Assembly: GCA_959601025.1 (NCBI GenBank) | Contig: CAUGOD010000006.1 | Span: 35,394 to 99,393, forward strand | Length of the DNA: 64,000 nt | Direction: 5' to 3' | Origin: an uncultured Oscillospiraceae bacterium | Lineage (GTDB): Bacteria > Bacillota > Clostridia > Oscillospirales > Acutalibacteraceae | Shown: one piece after another, positions 1 to 8,499 of the stretch | Numbering within the stretch: the stretch's first letter is position 1 | How the letters are laid out: each line of letters begins with the position of its first letter | Position numbers and translations under genes: made by a program | The notes under the pieces: model-generated | The model's database searches: none | What the model saw: only the letters and a program-made list of their open reading frames with translations | What the model was told of the DNA's origin: nothing

Positions 1-1137
1 GAGGGAATGGCGCGGCAGGCGATCGAAATGGCGCTTGGGCGGGGCGGCGACCAGGCTGCGGTCAAAACCCGCAACGGCTTTGATTTCTACGGCGGGGTCT
101 CCAAAGGGGTGGAAAAGCGCACCAAGGTGCGCACCCGGGTGGTGGCCTCCGCCCTGCTGGAGCTGGTGAACGGCAGCGACAACGTGCTGGTCATGGGGCA
201 TCGTTTCTCCGACCTCGACTGCGTAGGCTCCGCTTCGGCGATGGCCTCGGCGGTCCGCAGCCTTGGAAAGCCGGCTTATGTAGTAATCCGCAAGGGGCAG
301 ACCCTCGCGCCTGAGCTGCTGGACCGGTACCGTGACGCGGGCCGGGCCGATCTGTTTATCGAACCGGAGGAGGCGCTCCCGCTGGTGACCAGGCGGACGC
401 TGCTGATCGTCACCGATACCCACAACCCCCGGATGCTGGACAGCCTGAAGCTGTATGAGGCGGCGGCGACGGTGGTGGTGATCGACCATCACCGCAAGAT
501 GGTGGATCATATCGACAACGCGGTGATCTTTTATCATGAGCCGTATTCCTCCTCCGCTTCCGAGATGGTGGCGGAGCTGGTGCAGTACCTGTCCGGCTGC
601 GTGGTTTCCCGCCTGGATGCGGAGGCGCTGCTGGCCGGTATCATGCTGGATACCCGAAGCTTTGTGATGAAGGCGGGGGTGCGGACCTTTGAAGCCGCCG
701 CCTACCTTCGCCGGCTGGGGGCGGATACCGTGGAGGTCAAGCGCCTGTTCGCCGGCAGCATGGAGCTATACAAGGAGAAAACCGATATTGTGGCCCATGC
801 GAAGCTTTACGGACGGGCGGCGATTGCCTGCGACCGGGACGGCGGCGGAAAGCAGATGCGGATCGCCGCCTCCCAGGCGGCGGACGAGCTGCTGTACATA
901 AAAGGGGTGGACGCTTCCTTTGTCCTTTTCGAAGAAAACGGCGGGGTCAATATTTCGGCCCGATCTCTCGGGGACTTTAATGTTCAGCTGGTGATGGAGG
1001 CCCTCGGCGGGGGCGGTCATCTGACCATGGCGGGCGCCCAGCTCGAGGGGACGGCGCTGGACGAGGCTTATCGCCGGCTGACCGAGGCGATCGACCGGCA
1101 GGTCGAAAACCAGGGGCGCCGGGAGGGGCAGGGATAA
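1..1137 (+). CDS. gdpP: c-di-AMP phosphodiesterase GdpP, 5'-truncated by window edge
   Basis: The reading frame is open to the first base, so the true start lies upstream of the window. Counting from the ATG at 7, residues 9-16 (ALGRGGDQ) look like the end of the degenerate GGDEF domain of GdpP. A DHH phosphoesterase domain follows: the GHRFSDLD block at 64-71 carries metal ligands, and the DHH triplet itself is at 160-162. Near the C terminus GGGGHLTMAGAQ is the DHHA1 substrate-binding motif. The family is membrane-bound and hydrolyses cyclic di-AMP to pApA. The membrane segments and PAS domain would be in the missing part. In many Firmicutes gdpP is followed by rplI and dnaB; here it is not, and a strong dyad follows instead. 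Confidence 0.93.
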   Translation, partial: EGMARQAIEMALGRGGDQAAVKTRNGFDFYGGVSKGVEKRTKVRTRVVASALLELVNGSDNVLVMGHRFSDLDCVGSASAMASAVRSLGKPAYVVIRKGQTLAPELLDRYRDAGRADLFIEPEEALPLVTRRTLLIVTDTHNPRMLDSLKLYEAAATVVVIDHHRKMVDHIDNAVIFYHEPYSSSASEMVAELVQYLSGCVVSRLDAEALLAGIMLDTRSFVMKAGVRTFEAAAYLRRLGADTVEVKRLFAGSMELYKEKTDIVAHAKLYGRAAIACDRDGGGKQMRIAASQAADELLYIKGVDASFVLFEENGGVNISARSLGDFNVQLVMEALGGGGHLTMAGAQLEGTALDEAYRRLTEAIDRQVENQGRREGQG

Positions 1138-1210
1138 TGTGAGAATGGGGGAATGTTCCCGGAATATCCCAGGACTTTTTCTTGTTCCCGGGCAAAGCAA
1201 ACGATTAGGC

Positions 1211-1259
1211 ACGCCGGCCGGCAGCCCTTTCCCGCAAGGAAAGAACTGCCGGCCGGCGT
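1211..1259 (+). terminator. Long bipartite stem-loop after gdpP
   Basis: A perfect 14-bp stem (1211-1224 with 1246-1259) encloses a second perfect 6-bp stem (1227-1232 with 1238-1243) with a 5-nt loop. The bases after it are only moderately T-rich (TTTGGTTG). It most likely terminates gdpP, but the weak tail leaves room for another RNA role. Confidence 0.6.
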
Positions 1260-1317
1260 TTGGTTGTCCGCACCTTTGGACAAGCGCGGCATAGGATAGA
1301 CAGGAAGGCAGTTTCCC

Positions 1318-1362
1318 GGCATATCGGACAAGCGGTCTTAAAAAACGGCGTTCCGATATGCC
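1318..1362 (+). repeat. Inverted repeat upstream of the small membrane protein
   Basis: An 11-bp perfect inverted repeat, GGCATATCGGA (1318-1328) and its complement (1352-1362), is separated by 23 bp and ends 36 bp before the next start codon. It would fold in the leader RNA or serve as a DNA dyad. No clear sigma-A promoter was found beside it. Confidence 0.5.
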
Positions 1363-1398
1363 CGATTTTCCAGTTCGAGTTGGAAAGGAGTAGTCGTC

Positions 1399-1677
1399 AT
1401 GAGCGATAAGCTGAATGGCTGCGATTCCCTGTATGGGGAAGGCTGCGCCTGCTCCTGCGGGAGCCGCCGGTCTTCCACCTGCTGGTGGACGGTCATTACC
1501 GCTTTGCTGGCCGGCCTGCTGATTTTCAGCGTGGGGCTGATCGTCGGCGCTCTGTTAGCCGCGGCGATCATCGCCATCCTGCCGATCATCATTGCGCTGG
1601 CTGTCGTCTGGCTGGTGCTGCTGGTTATCGTCCGCATCATTTACCGTATGCGCTGTAACAGCGGCTGCGGCTGCTGA
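1399..1677 (+). CDS. Small membrane protein with cysteine-rich ends
   Basis: The protein has 92 residues and an AAAGGAG ribosome site 8 bases before the ATG. The N-terminal third has a Cys cluster (CACSC at about 16-20, one more near 28). One long hydrophobic stretch or hairpin of two helices covers about residues 30-82, and the protein ends in CNSGCGC. I do not recognise a family. The symmetric Cys clusters on either side of the membrane region could bind metal or form disulfides, but this is a guess. A strong terminator follows directly, so it is probably monocistronic. Confidence 0.7.
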   Translation: MSDKLNGCDSLYGEGCACSCGSRRSSTCWWTVITALLAGLLIFSVGLIVGALLAAAIIAILPIIIALAVVWLVLLVIVRIIYRMRCNSGCGC

Positions 1678-1687
1678 CCCGGCCCGA

Positions 1688-1718
1688 GGCGGCGCTCTCC
1701 TAGAGAGCGCCGCCTTTT
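1688..1718 (+). terminator. Intrinsic terminator
   Basis: A perfect 12-bp GC-rich stem (1688-1699 with 1703-1714) with a 3-nt loop is followed by TTTT. It starts 11 bp after the stop codon of the small membrane protein. Confidence 0.85.
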
Positions 1719-1769
1719 CCGTGGAAAGGGAAAGAGGGGATGCGCGGCAGGAAAATCTCCGTCTCGGGC

Positions 1770-1798
1770 TTGTAAAGTTTCCGCCGTTCCTGTAAAAT
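1770..1798 (+). promoter_or_regulatory. Sigma-A promoter for the hydrolase
   Basis: TTGTAA (1770-1775) and TAAAAT (1793-1798) are separated by 17 bp, 53 bp before the start codon at 1851. Confidence 0.65.
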
Positions 1799-1850
1799 GG
1801 GAATAAATCGTCCAGGAAACGAGCCGTTCATCCAAAGGAGGAGAAAACCC

Positions 1851-2780
1851 ATGCCGAAAATGACGGAATTCACCTTTCCCAGCACAAATGAGATCAATAC
1901 CGTGGCGGCGACCCTGTGGGAGCCGGACGGGGAACCGCGCGCCGTACTCCAGATTTGCCATGGCATGAGCGAGCATATCGGGCGATACCGCTGGTTTGCG
2001 GAACAGATGACAGCCCGTGGGTTTGTCGTATGCGGGGACGACCATCTTGGCCATGGACGGACCGCGCCCAGCGCGGAGGAACTGGGATATTTTGGACCGA
2101 AAAACGGCTATATCCACATGATGGAGGACGAGCACGGGCTGCGGACGGAACTGCAGAAGCGGTATCCGGACCTGCCCTATTTCCTGCTCGGTCACAGCAT
2201 GGGGTCGTTCCTTACCCGTTTTTACGTTTCTCGTCACGGGGAGGGGCTGAACGGATACCTTTGCTGCGGCACCGCGGGGAAAAACCGGCTGGTGAAGGTC
2301 GCCATCTTCCTTTCCAATGTGATGATTCTGTTCCGGGGAGGAAAAAGGAGGGGGAAGCTGCTGGATAAGCTGGCGTTCAAGGATTACAATAAAAATTTTG
2401 AGAACGTCGTTACCGGCCACGAGTGGCTTTCGAGGGATACGGAGGTATACCGCCCCTTTGCCGATGATCCCTTCAGCGGCTTCGTGTTCACCAACGCCGG
2501 ATTCCGCGACCTGTTCCATCTGCTGGACGCCGTGACCGGCCGAAAATGGAGCGACCGGATTCCCAGGGAACTGCCGATCATCCTGCTTTCCGGGGACGCG
2601 GACCCGGTCGGGAACAACGGCCAGGGCGTGCGGGAGGTTTGCGGCTGGCTGGAAGCTTCGGGTATTAAGGATCTCAGTCTCAAGCTGTATCCCGGTGCGC
2701 GGCATGAGCTGCACAACGAGCTGAACCGGGAGGAATTCGTAAACGACGTTACCGCCTGGATGGAAAATCGAATGGGATGA
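1851..2780 (+). CDS. Alpha/beta hydrolase, lysophospholipase / monoacylglycerol lipase-like
   Basis: I chose the ATG at 1851 because AAAGGAGG lies 7-8 bases before it. An in-frame upstream start at 1797 has no ribosome site and overlaps the promoter. The 309-residue protein is a serine aminopeptidase S33 / Hydrolase_4 type alpha/beta hydrolase. HGMSEH near residue 38 is the oxyanion-hole region, GHSMGS at 114-119 places the nucleophile at Ser116, an Asp lies in SGDADPVG, and the catalytic His in GARHEL near the C terminus. It has no signal peptide. It probably hydrolyses lysophospholipids or monoacylglycerols, but the exact substrate cannot be read from sequence. Confidence 0.88.
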   Translation: MPKMTEFTFPSTNEINTVAATLWEPDGEPRAVLQICHGMSEHIGRYRWFAEQMTARGFVVCGDDHLGHGRTAPSAEELGYFGPKNGYIHMMEDEHGLRTELQKRYPDLPYFLLGHSMGSFLTRFYVSRHGEGLNGYLCCGTAGKNRLVKVAIFLSNVMILFRGGKRRGKLLDKLAFKDYNKNFENVVTGHEWLSRDTEVYRPFADDPFSGFVFTNAGFRDLFHLLDAVTGRKWSDRIPRELPIILLSGDADPVGNNGQGVREVCGWLEASGIKDLSLKLYPGARHELHNELNREEFVNDVTAWMENRMG

Positions 2781-2809
2781 ACGACGGATGCGCGCCGTTC
2801 CTTCTGCAA

Positions 2810-2845
2810 AAAACCGCCCTGCACAGGAACGTGCAGGGCGGTTTT
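2810..2845. terminator. Bidirectional terminator between convergent genes
   Basis: A perfect 15-bp stem (2810-2824 with 2831-2845) has A-runs on the left and T-runs on the right, so it can stop both the hydrolase and lacZ transcripts. Confidence 0.9.
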
Positions 2846-2857
2846 GAAACGGTGAAA

Positions 2858-5800
2858 TCAGGGCTCCAGCGGCTGGAGGGTGAGGGAAAAATCAAAGGCT
2901 TCCGCTGTCAGAGAATATTGTTCCTGTAACGCCGGGCCGCAGCTCGCGGAGCCGATACCGCTGTGGAAGCCGTCCAGGCACCAGACGGTCATGCCGCTTG
3001 TCTCCAGCTCATAATTGTGCGCCTTTTGGGTCAGCTCCTCCTGCGTATAGGGGGAGACGCTGAAGGAGAAGGGGGCACCGCCAACGGCGCGGAGTCCTCG
3101 TCCGGAGGCGTCGGTCACCGCCGCTTCGGCGCAGCCCCAGTGGCTGCCGTTTTCCTGCGGGCGGATATAGTCGACTTGCATCCCGGCGACGGTGGAAAAG
3201 AAGCGGCCGTACCAGCTGAGATGGTGCTTGTCGATATAGCTTTCCTGCGGGCCGTATCCGGTGTAGCTTACCTGTTCCCAGTCTTCGGGCAGGAACAGGC
3301 GGAGACCGAAGCGGGGCAGGAAGGGCATGTCGGTATTCCGACGGCAATGGGCGCCGAGGGTTACGATGCCGGCGGCGTCCACCGTCCAGCAGGCGTCAAT
3401 GTCGAGGATACGCTGGAGGGCGGCCGCGCCGAGCATCAGCCGGGCGCGCAGGACGGCCAGTCCGTTTTCCATACGGGCGGCTGTCTCATATACACGGACC
3501 GTTATGCGGTCGAAGCCCGCGGCCTGCCATTGCTTGCGAACCTCCCGATCATTGTCGATCGGCGCGCGCCAGATATTCCACTCCATGGGCTTTTCCAGAC
3601 AGGGCTTGCCGTTCCGGTTCATACTCTCCATCGTTCCGGTCTTTTTGCTGAAGGTATAGGAGAAGCCCGGGCCGTCGATTCGGAAGGCGCGCGGCGTTTC
3701 CTCGACTTGGAGCGCTCGTGGGAGCTCTCCAGAGAGCTCTCCTGCCTGCAAAGCGGGTGGAACGGGGGCCGCTTCGCGGACTATCAGCTGATCGAAGCCG
3801 CGTTCCAGCCCCGCTTTGGTCAGCGTTCCGTCGGTTTTTTGCCGGTAGATCAGCCGAAGCCGTACGTCGCCGTCCGGGGGAAAGCTTCCGGCCGGGCAGG
3901 GGACTAACCTCGTTTCATGGGGGGGAACGGCGGGCATCTCGAATCGTCCGGTCTCGATCACGACGCCGTTATGGCTGACCTCGTATTCCCCGGTCAGCGC
4001 CTGATCCAGCGGCGTAAAGTCCAGATAATTGTGGAGAATAACGGTGGTATGCGCTTCGTCCGCCCAGGCGGCGCGCGCCGGACGGATGACGTTTTTGTAC
4101 TCCATCAGGCTGGTGTGGGGAACGCGGTCGGGAGAAACCAGGCCGTCCACGCAGAAATTGCCGTCGTGCAGCACTTCCCCGAAATCGCCGCCGTAGCCGT
4201 AGCAGGGCCTTCCCTCTTCGTCCCGGCGAAGCTCCACCGCATGGTCGCACCATTCCCAGACGAAACCGCCGCAGAGGCCGGGGTAACGCTCCATTACCTG
4301 CCAGTAGTCCTCCGCGTCGCCGGTGCTGTTCCCCATGGCGTGGATGTACTCGCACAGCACCAGCGGTTTGGCGTCGGCATCCGCAAAATATTCCTCAATG
4401 GCGGCGAAGGTGGGGTACATATAGCTTCCCACGTCGATGAAGCTTCGGTCGCTTTCCCGCGCGGGATCGGGATGAATGCTGCCCTCGTAGTGGACCAGCC
4501 GGGAGGAATCGTATTCTTTGACCCAGCGGGCGGCGCGCTCGAAGTTTTCTCCATAGCCCGCCTCGTTGCCGAGACTCCACAGCAGGACGGCGGCGCAGTT
4601 TTTATCCCGGATCACGCACCGCTGTACCCGGTCAAGGATTGCCTCGCGGAACAGAGGATCGTTGGCAAGCAGCGAGAATTTCGCCTCATACGGGATGTCC
4701 GTCTTATACAGCTCCACCGTGCCGTGGGTTTCCAGATCGGCTTCCGCGATGACGTAAAAGCCATATTCGGCGCAGAGCTCTACAAACCAGGGAGCGTTGG
4801 GATAGTGGCTGGTGCGGATGGCGTTTATATTATGTTCCTTCATCAGCTGCAGGTCACGGATCGCCTGCTCCCGGCGGATGACGTACCCGGTCACCGGGTC
4901 GCTGTCGTGGCGGTTGACCCCGCGGAATTTGACCGGCGTGCCGTTGACCAGCAGGACGCCGCCCCGGGTCTCGACCCGGCGGACGCCCACCCGCTGGGCA
5001 ATGGCCTCGCCGGCGGTTTCGATTAGCAGGGTATACAGCCGGGGAGCTTCCGCGTTCCAGAGAATCGGATTCTCCAGCGGGAAAACGGCTTCGTCCCCGG
5101 CCGGCTCCTGAGCGGCGAGCAGCGCGCCGTCCGGCGCGTACAGCGCCAACCGGACGGAGAGGGACGGCGCCGTCTTCTCCAGCGTGACCTGTATCGCGGC
5201 CGAGGAGCGATCCTTGTTCAGCTCGGTCGTGACAAAATAATCCCGTACATGGGCGGCCGGGCGGCTGAGCAGGGAAACGTCCCGGAAAATACCGGACATC
5301 CGCAGCTTGTCCTGATCCTCCAGATAGCTGCCGTCGCACCATTTCAACACCAGCGCCAACAGCTCGTTGTCCCCGTCCCGCAGATACTCCGTGACGTCGA
5401 ATTCGCTGGGAGAATGGGAAACCTGGCTGTAGCCGACAAACCGCCCGTTCAAAAACAGGTAGAAGCAGGAGTCCACCCCCTCGAAATACAGAAAACGGCG
5501 CAGTCCGTCCGCTTTGTCGGCGAAGGTGAGGGAATACAGCCCGCAGGGATTCTCCCAGGGGACGTAAGGCGGGTCGTATGGGAAGGGATACCGGATATTG
5601 GTGTATTGATGCCGGTCGTAGCCCTGCATCTGCCAGACGGAGGGAACGGGAATGGTATCCCATTCCGTCGGCAGCGTGGAGGGAAAATCCGCCGGCAGCT
5701 CATGGACGCTCGAATAATACCGGAACCGCCAATCCCCGTTCAGCGGCCGGCCGCGGGAGGATAACTCCGGCCGGGACAGGGCCTCCGCCGCATCGGCGCA

Positions 5801-5878
5801 GGGGATGTAGTACGCACGGTTGGCCATCGTGCCCACATGGAGGACAGCGGGGTTTTCGTGGAGCCACTCAAAAGACAT
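2858..5878 (-). CDS. lacZ: Beta-galactosidase, GH2 (LacZ type)
   Basis: The protein has 1,006 residues, the usual length for LacZ (about 1,020). The start was placed at MSFEWL because AAAGGAG lies 9 bases before it; an upstream in-frame Met at 5911 lacks a ribosome site. The GH2 jelly-roll and immunoglobulin-like domains precede the TIM barrel. SLGNEAGYG carries the acid/base Glu439 and VLCEYIHAMGNS the nucleophile Glu510. NRHD and RTSHYPN are further family motifs. A C-terminal beta-sandwich (Bgal_small_N) follows. It has no signal peptide, so it should act in the cytoplasm on imported lactose or galactosides. It lies 29 bp downstream of the acetyltransferase gene and is probably co-transcribed with it. 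Confidence 0.96.
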   Translation of the reverse strand: MSFEWLHENPAVLHVGTMANRAYYIPCADAAEALSRPELSSRGRPLNGDWRFRYYSSVHELPADFPSTLPTEWDTIPVPSVWQMQGYDRHQYTNIRYPFPYDPPYVPWENPCGLYSLTFADKADGLRRFLYFEGVDSCFYLFLNGRFVGYSQVSHSPSEFDVTEYLRDGDNELLALVLKWCDGSYLEDQDKLRMSGIFRDVSLLSRPAAHVRDYFVTTELNKDRSSAAIQVTLEKTAPSLSVRLALYAPDGALLAAQEPAGDEAVFPLENPILWNAEAPRLYTLLIETAGEAIAQRVGVRRVETRGGVLLVNGTPVKFRGVNRHDSDPVTGYVIRREQAIRDLQLMKEHNINAIRTSHYPNAPWFVELCAEYGFYVIAEADLETHGTVELYKTDIPYEAKFSLLANDPLFREAILDRVQRCVIRDKNCAAVLLWSLGNEAGYGENFERAARWVKEYDSSRLVHYEGSIHPDPARESDRSFIDVGSYMYPTFAAIEEYFADADAKPLVLCEYIHAMGNSTGDAEDYWQVMERYPGLCGGFVWEWCDHAVELRRDEEGRPCYGYGGDFGEVLHDGNFCVDGLVSPDRVPHTSLMEYKNVIRPARAAWADEAHTTVILHNYLDFTPLDQALTGEYEVSHNGVVIETGRFEMPAVPPHETRLVPCPAGSFPPDGDVRLRLIYRQKTDGTLTKAGLERGFDQLIVREAAPVPPALQAGELSGELPRALQVEETPRAFRIDGPGFSYTFSKKTGTMESMNRNGKPCLEKPMEWNIWRAPIDNDREVRKQWQAAGFDRITVRVYETAARMENGLAVLRARLMLGAAALQRILDIDACWTVDAAGIVTLGAHCRRNTDMPFLPRFGLRLFLPEDWEQVSYTGYGPQESYIDKHHLSWYGRFFSTVAGMQVDYIRPQENGSHWGCAEAAVTDASGRGLRAVGGAPFSFSVSPYTQEELTQKAHNYELETSGMTVWCLDGFHSGIGSASCGPALQEQYSLTAEAFDFSLTLQPLEP

Positions 5879-5907
5879 GGGGCAATTCTCCTTTCGCATC
5901 TCTCCGG

Positions 5908-6315
5908 TCAAAGCAGATTGCGGTAATAACCGGGGCTGGAGCCCTCGATCACGGCCGCCCCGCAGCAGGTTTCGTAGAATTTCACAGGGCCGGCCCCGCC
6001 GATAATGGCATAGACGTAGCCGTTTGCCGCCATGCTTTTCAGGGTGGCGAGCAGCAGCGCCCGTCCTACGCCGAGACCGCGGGCGGCTTCATCCACACCG
6101 GTCGGCCCAAAAAAGTCCTTGGCGGTGGCGTCGTAGTAGGCGAAGCCGAGGATTTCGCGGCCTTCGCCGAAATGCTCCGTAATCCAACGCTGAACCCGGC
6201 CAAGATCAGCGGCCATGGCGGGCTGGATGGAGACGCCCTGCGTCTGGAGCGCCTTCCGGTTGTCCTCATATCGGTCCAATTCGTACAGTTTTACCAGCAT
6301 GTCCGGCATATGCAT
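5908..6315 (-). CDS. GNAT family N-acetyltransferase
   Basis: The protein has 135 residues. I chose the ATG at 6315 (MHMPDML) because GGAAGGA lies 5 bases upstream; a second ATG 6 bases later is possible, and the longer open frame to 6534 crosses the promoter. GLGVGRALLLATL matches the acetyl-CoA pyrophosphate-binding loop of GNAT enzymes (R/Q-x-x-G-x-G/A), and KFYETCCG is the usual C-terminal beta-bulge region. The substrate is unknown. It shares a promoter with lacZ, which could suggest acetylation of sugar or amine by-products, but that is only context. Confidence 0.8.
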   Translation of the reverse strand: MHMPDMLVKLYELDRYEDNRKALQTQGVSIQPAMAADLGRVQRWITEHFGEGREILGFAYYDATAKDFFGPTGVDEAARGLGVGRALLLATLKSMAANGYVYAIIGGAGPVKFYETCCGAAVIEGSSPGYYRNLL

Positions 6316-6388
6316 GACCGTCCTTCCATCCGCCGATATCCGCGGGCAGCGCCCGCCAACAGTGCCCGTCAGCGATAATCTGTCCTTA

Positions 6389-6417
6389 ATCATAACGGGA
6401 ACAAAGAGAAAATACAA
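6389..6417 (-). promoter_or_regulatory. Sigma-A promoter for the acetyltransferase-lacZ unit
   Basis: On the minus strand TTGTAT (6412-6417) and TATGAT (6389-6394) are separated by 17 bp, 74 bp before the acetyltransferase start. It diverges from the promoter at 6473-6501. Confidence 0.7.
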
Positions 6418-6472
6418 GAGAAAATTATTCCGAAAACGAAACAAATGTACCAGAAAAAGGACGAAAAATCTA

Positions 6473-6501
6473 TTGCGTCCGGCAGGCGGTTCTTTTATAA
6501 T
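6473..6501 (+). promoter_or_regulatory. Sigma-A promoter for the GH20 operon
   Basis: TTGCGT (6473-6478) and a consensus TATAAT (6496-6501) are 17 bp apart, 88 bp before the GH20 start codon. Confidence 0.8.
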
Positions 6502-6589
6502 GAGCGCATATTCGGGATATTCCGGGCTTTCCATAAGCGGCAGGAGTGAGAAGCCGTAAAATCCATTTGAAAACGGAGAGAAATAGAAA

Positions 6590-8461
6590 ATGATTAATCG
6601 GACAGGACTGAGAATTCAAAGCGCCGGGGCGGACGCCGCCGTCAGGGAGATTCTGCGTCAGCTGGAAGCGGACGGCGGCGACGAGGGGCTTGCCCTCCGC
6701 CTGCTCCCGCGGGATACGCCCGGTCTTTCGGTGAAAAAGGAGGGGAACACCCTCACCATTGCCTACTCCGAACGGGCGTATCTTTTCCGCGGGCTTGGCC
6801 TGGCGGTCGAGCATGGGGAGGAGGAAGGACTGGCGCTGGATCAGGTCCCGGCTTTTGAAGGGAACGGTCTGATGATCGATTGCTCCCGCAATGCAGTGCC
6901 CACGCTGGAAACGGTGAAGGATATCATCCGCCAGCTGGCGCTGATGGGCCACAATACGTTGATGCTGTACACGGAGGATACCTACGAGCTGGAGGGCGAG
7001 CCCTATTTCGGTTATATGCGCGGCCGATACACCCGGGAAGAGCTGCGGGAGTTGGATGCTTACGCGGCGGATTTCGGGATCGAGATGGTCCCCTGCATCC
7101 AGACGCTGGCCCACCTGCCCTGCGCCCTTCGATGGGAAGCGTACCGCGATCTGAAGGATATCGACGACATCCTGACGGCGGACTACGACAAGACCTACGT
7201 TCTGATTGAAAAGATGATCCGCGCCTGCCGGGAGGCGTTTCGCAGCCGCCGTATTCATATCGGGATGGACGAGGCGGCAAATCTCGGCCGGGGCAAGTAT
7301 AAAAACCTGTACGGTGACACCGCCAGTATCGACATTATGTGCCGCCATTTGGAAAAGGTGACTGCCATCTGCCGGCAATATGACTTCAAGCCAATGCTGT
7401 GGAACGATATGTTCTTCACCATCGCCGGCGACGGCTACAGCCCGCAGGACGGCATCGACGCCTCCCTGCTGGATCGGGCGCCGACGGACGTTTCAATGGT
7501 GTACTGGGATTATTATGCGAACCGGCAGTCGGTGTATGACGACAATTTCCGCAAGCAGGTCAACCTTCCCAACGAACTGATTTTCGCGGGCGGCGCCTGG
7601 CGGTGGAGCGGGTATGCCCCCGGCCTGTACTACAGCCTGAAGGTGTCCCGTCTGGCACTGGACGCCTGCCGCCGGTATGGGGTCAAGCGGGTTTTCACTA
7701 CCGCTTGGGGAGACAACGGCAGCGACGCCAGCTTTTACGCGATGATGCCGGTGGTTCAGCTTTTCGCGGAGCTTGGCTTCAACCCCGATATTGCCGAGGA
7801 GGAGCTGGCTTCCCGCTTTGCTGTCTGCACCGGCGGGGACTGGGCGGATTTCCTCAAGCTGGACCTGCCGGATTTTGTGGAGGGCGATCCCGAATGGGCC
7901 GCCCGAAACCCCAGCAAATACCTGCTGTTTAACGACCCGATGACCGGCCTGTTTGACCGGCATGCGGAGGAAGGCTTCGACGCCTATTATGAGCAAACCG
8001 CGGCGGCGCTTTCCGAGACGGCGGCGAGGGGCGGGCGGTATGCGTATATTTTCGATACCCTGGCGGCCCTGTGCAGTACGCTGAGCCTCAAAGCGTCGGT
8101 CGGCGTCCGGCTGAAAAAGGCGTACGACGGGGGAGACCGGGCGGAGCTCCGCCGGCTCGCGGACGAGGTGCTGCCGGAGATCGCCCGGCGGGCCGAACAT
8201 TTCCTGCGCTGCGTGGAAACCCAGTGGATGAAAGAGAGCAGGGGCTTTGGCTTCGAGGTGCAGGATATCCGGATCGCCGGCGTCGCGTCCCGCGCCCGCA
8301 GCGCGGCCCGGCGGGTGGCGGCCTATCTGAACGGTGAGGTCGCCGCGCTGGAGGAGTTGGAGGCGGAACGCCTGTATTTCGACTGCCGCCAGGACGACGG
8401 CGCCCGGAAGATCACGGCCTGCAACAATTGGGCGGTGAATGTGTCCGGCGCGCTGATCTGA
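6590..8461 (+). CDS. GH20 beta-N-acetylhexosaminidase, GcnA-like
   Basis: The protein has 623 residues, starts at ATG with GGAG upstream, and has no signal peptide. HIGMDEAANLGRG at about 223-235 contains the adjacent Asp227-Glu228 pair of GH20 substrate-assisted catalysis. The surrounding barrel (EMVPCIQTLAHL, MLWNDMFF, FAGGAWRWSGY) resembles the GcnA-like GH20 branch, in which the enzyme releases terminal GlcNAc or GalNAc. A helical C-terminal region follows the barrel. It is the first gene of a plus-strand unit with a GH123-like hydrolase and an aldose epimerase, opposite lacZ. This suggests intracellular dismantling of host glycans or HexNAc-containing oligosaccharides. No transporter is encoded nearby. 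Confidence 0.88.
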   Translation: MINRTGLRIQSAGADAAVREILRQLEADGGDEGLALRLLPRDTPGLSVKKEGNTLTIAYSERAYLFRGLGLAVEHGEEEGLALDQVPAFEGNGLMIDCSRNAVPTLETVKDIIRQLALMGHNTLMLYTEDTYELEGEPYFGYMRGRYTREELRELDAYAADFGIEMVPCIQTLAHLPCALRWEAYRDLKDIDDILTADYDKTYVLIEKMIRACREAFRSRRIHIGMDEAANLGRGKYKNLYGDTASIDIMCRHLEKVTAICRQYDFKPMLWNDMFFTIAGDGYSPQDGIDASLLDRAPTDVSMVYWDYYANRQSVYDDNFRKQVNLPNELIFAGGAWRWSGYAPGLYYSLKVSRLALDACRRYGVKRVFTTAWGDNGSDASFYAMMPVVQLFAELGFNPDIAEEELASRFAVCTGGDWADFLKLDLPDFVEGDPEWAARNPSKYLLFNDPMTGLFDRHAEEGFDAYYEQTAAALSETAARGGRYAYIFDTLAALCSTLSLKASVGVRLKKAYDGGDRAELRRLADEVLPEIARRAEHFLRCVETQWMKESRGFGFEVQDIRIAGVASRARSAARRVAAYLNGEVAALEELEAERLYFDCRQDDGARKITACNNWAVNVSGALI

Positions 8462-8499
8462 ACCATATTGGATCATCCGAACAGGAGGAAGGACATCGT

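Noticed and set aside
3917..5026. Long open frame on the plus strand (369 codons)
   Set aside because: It runs antisense to lacZ, has no family features, and is explained by the high GC content of lacZ codons.
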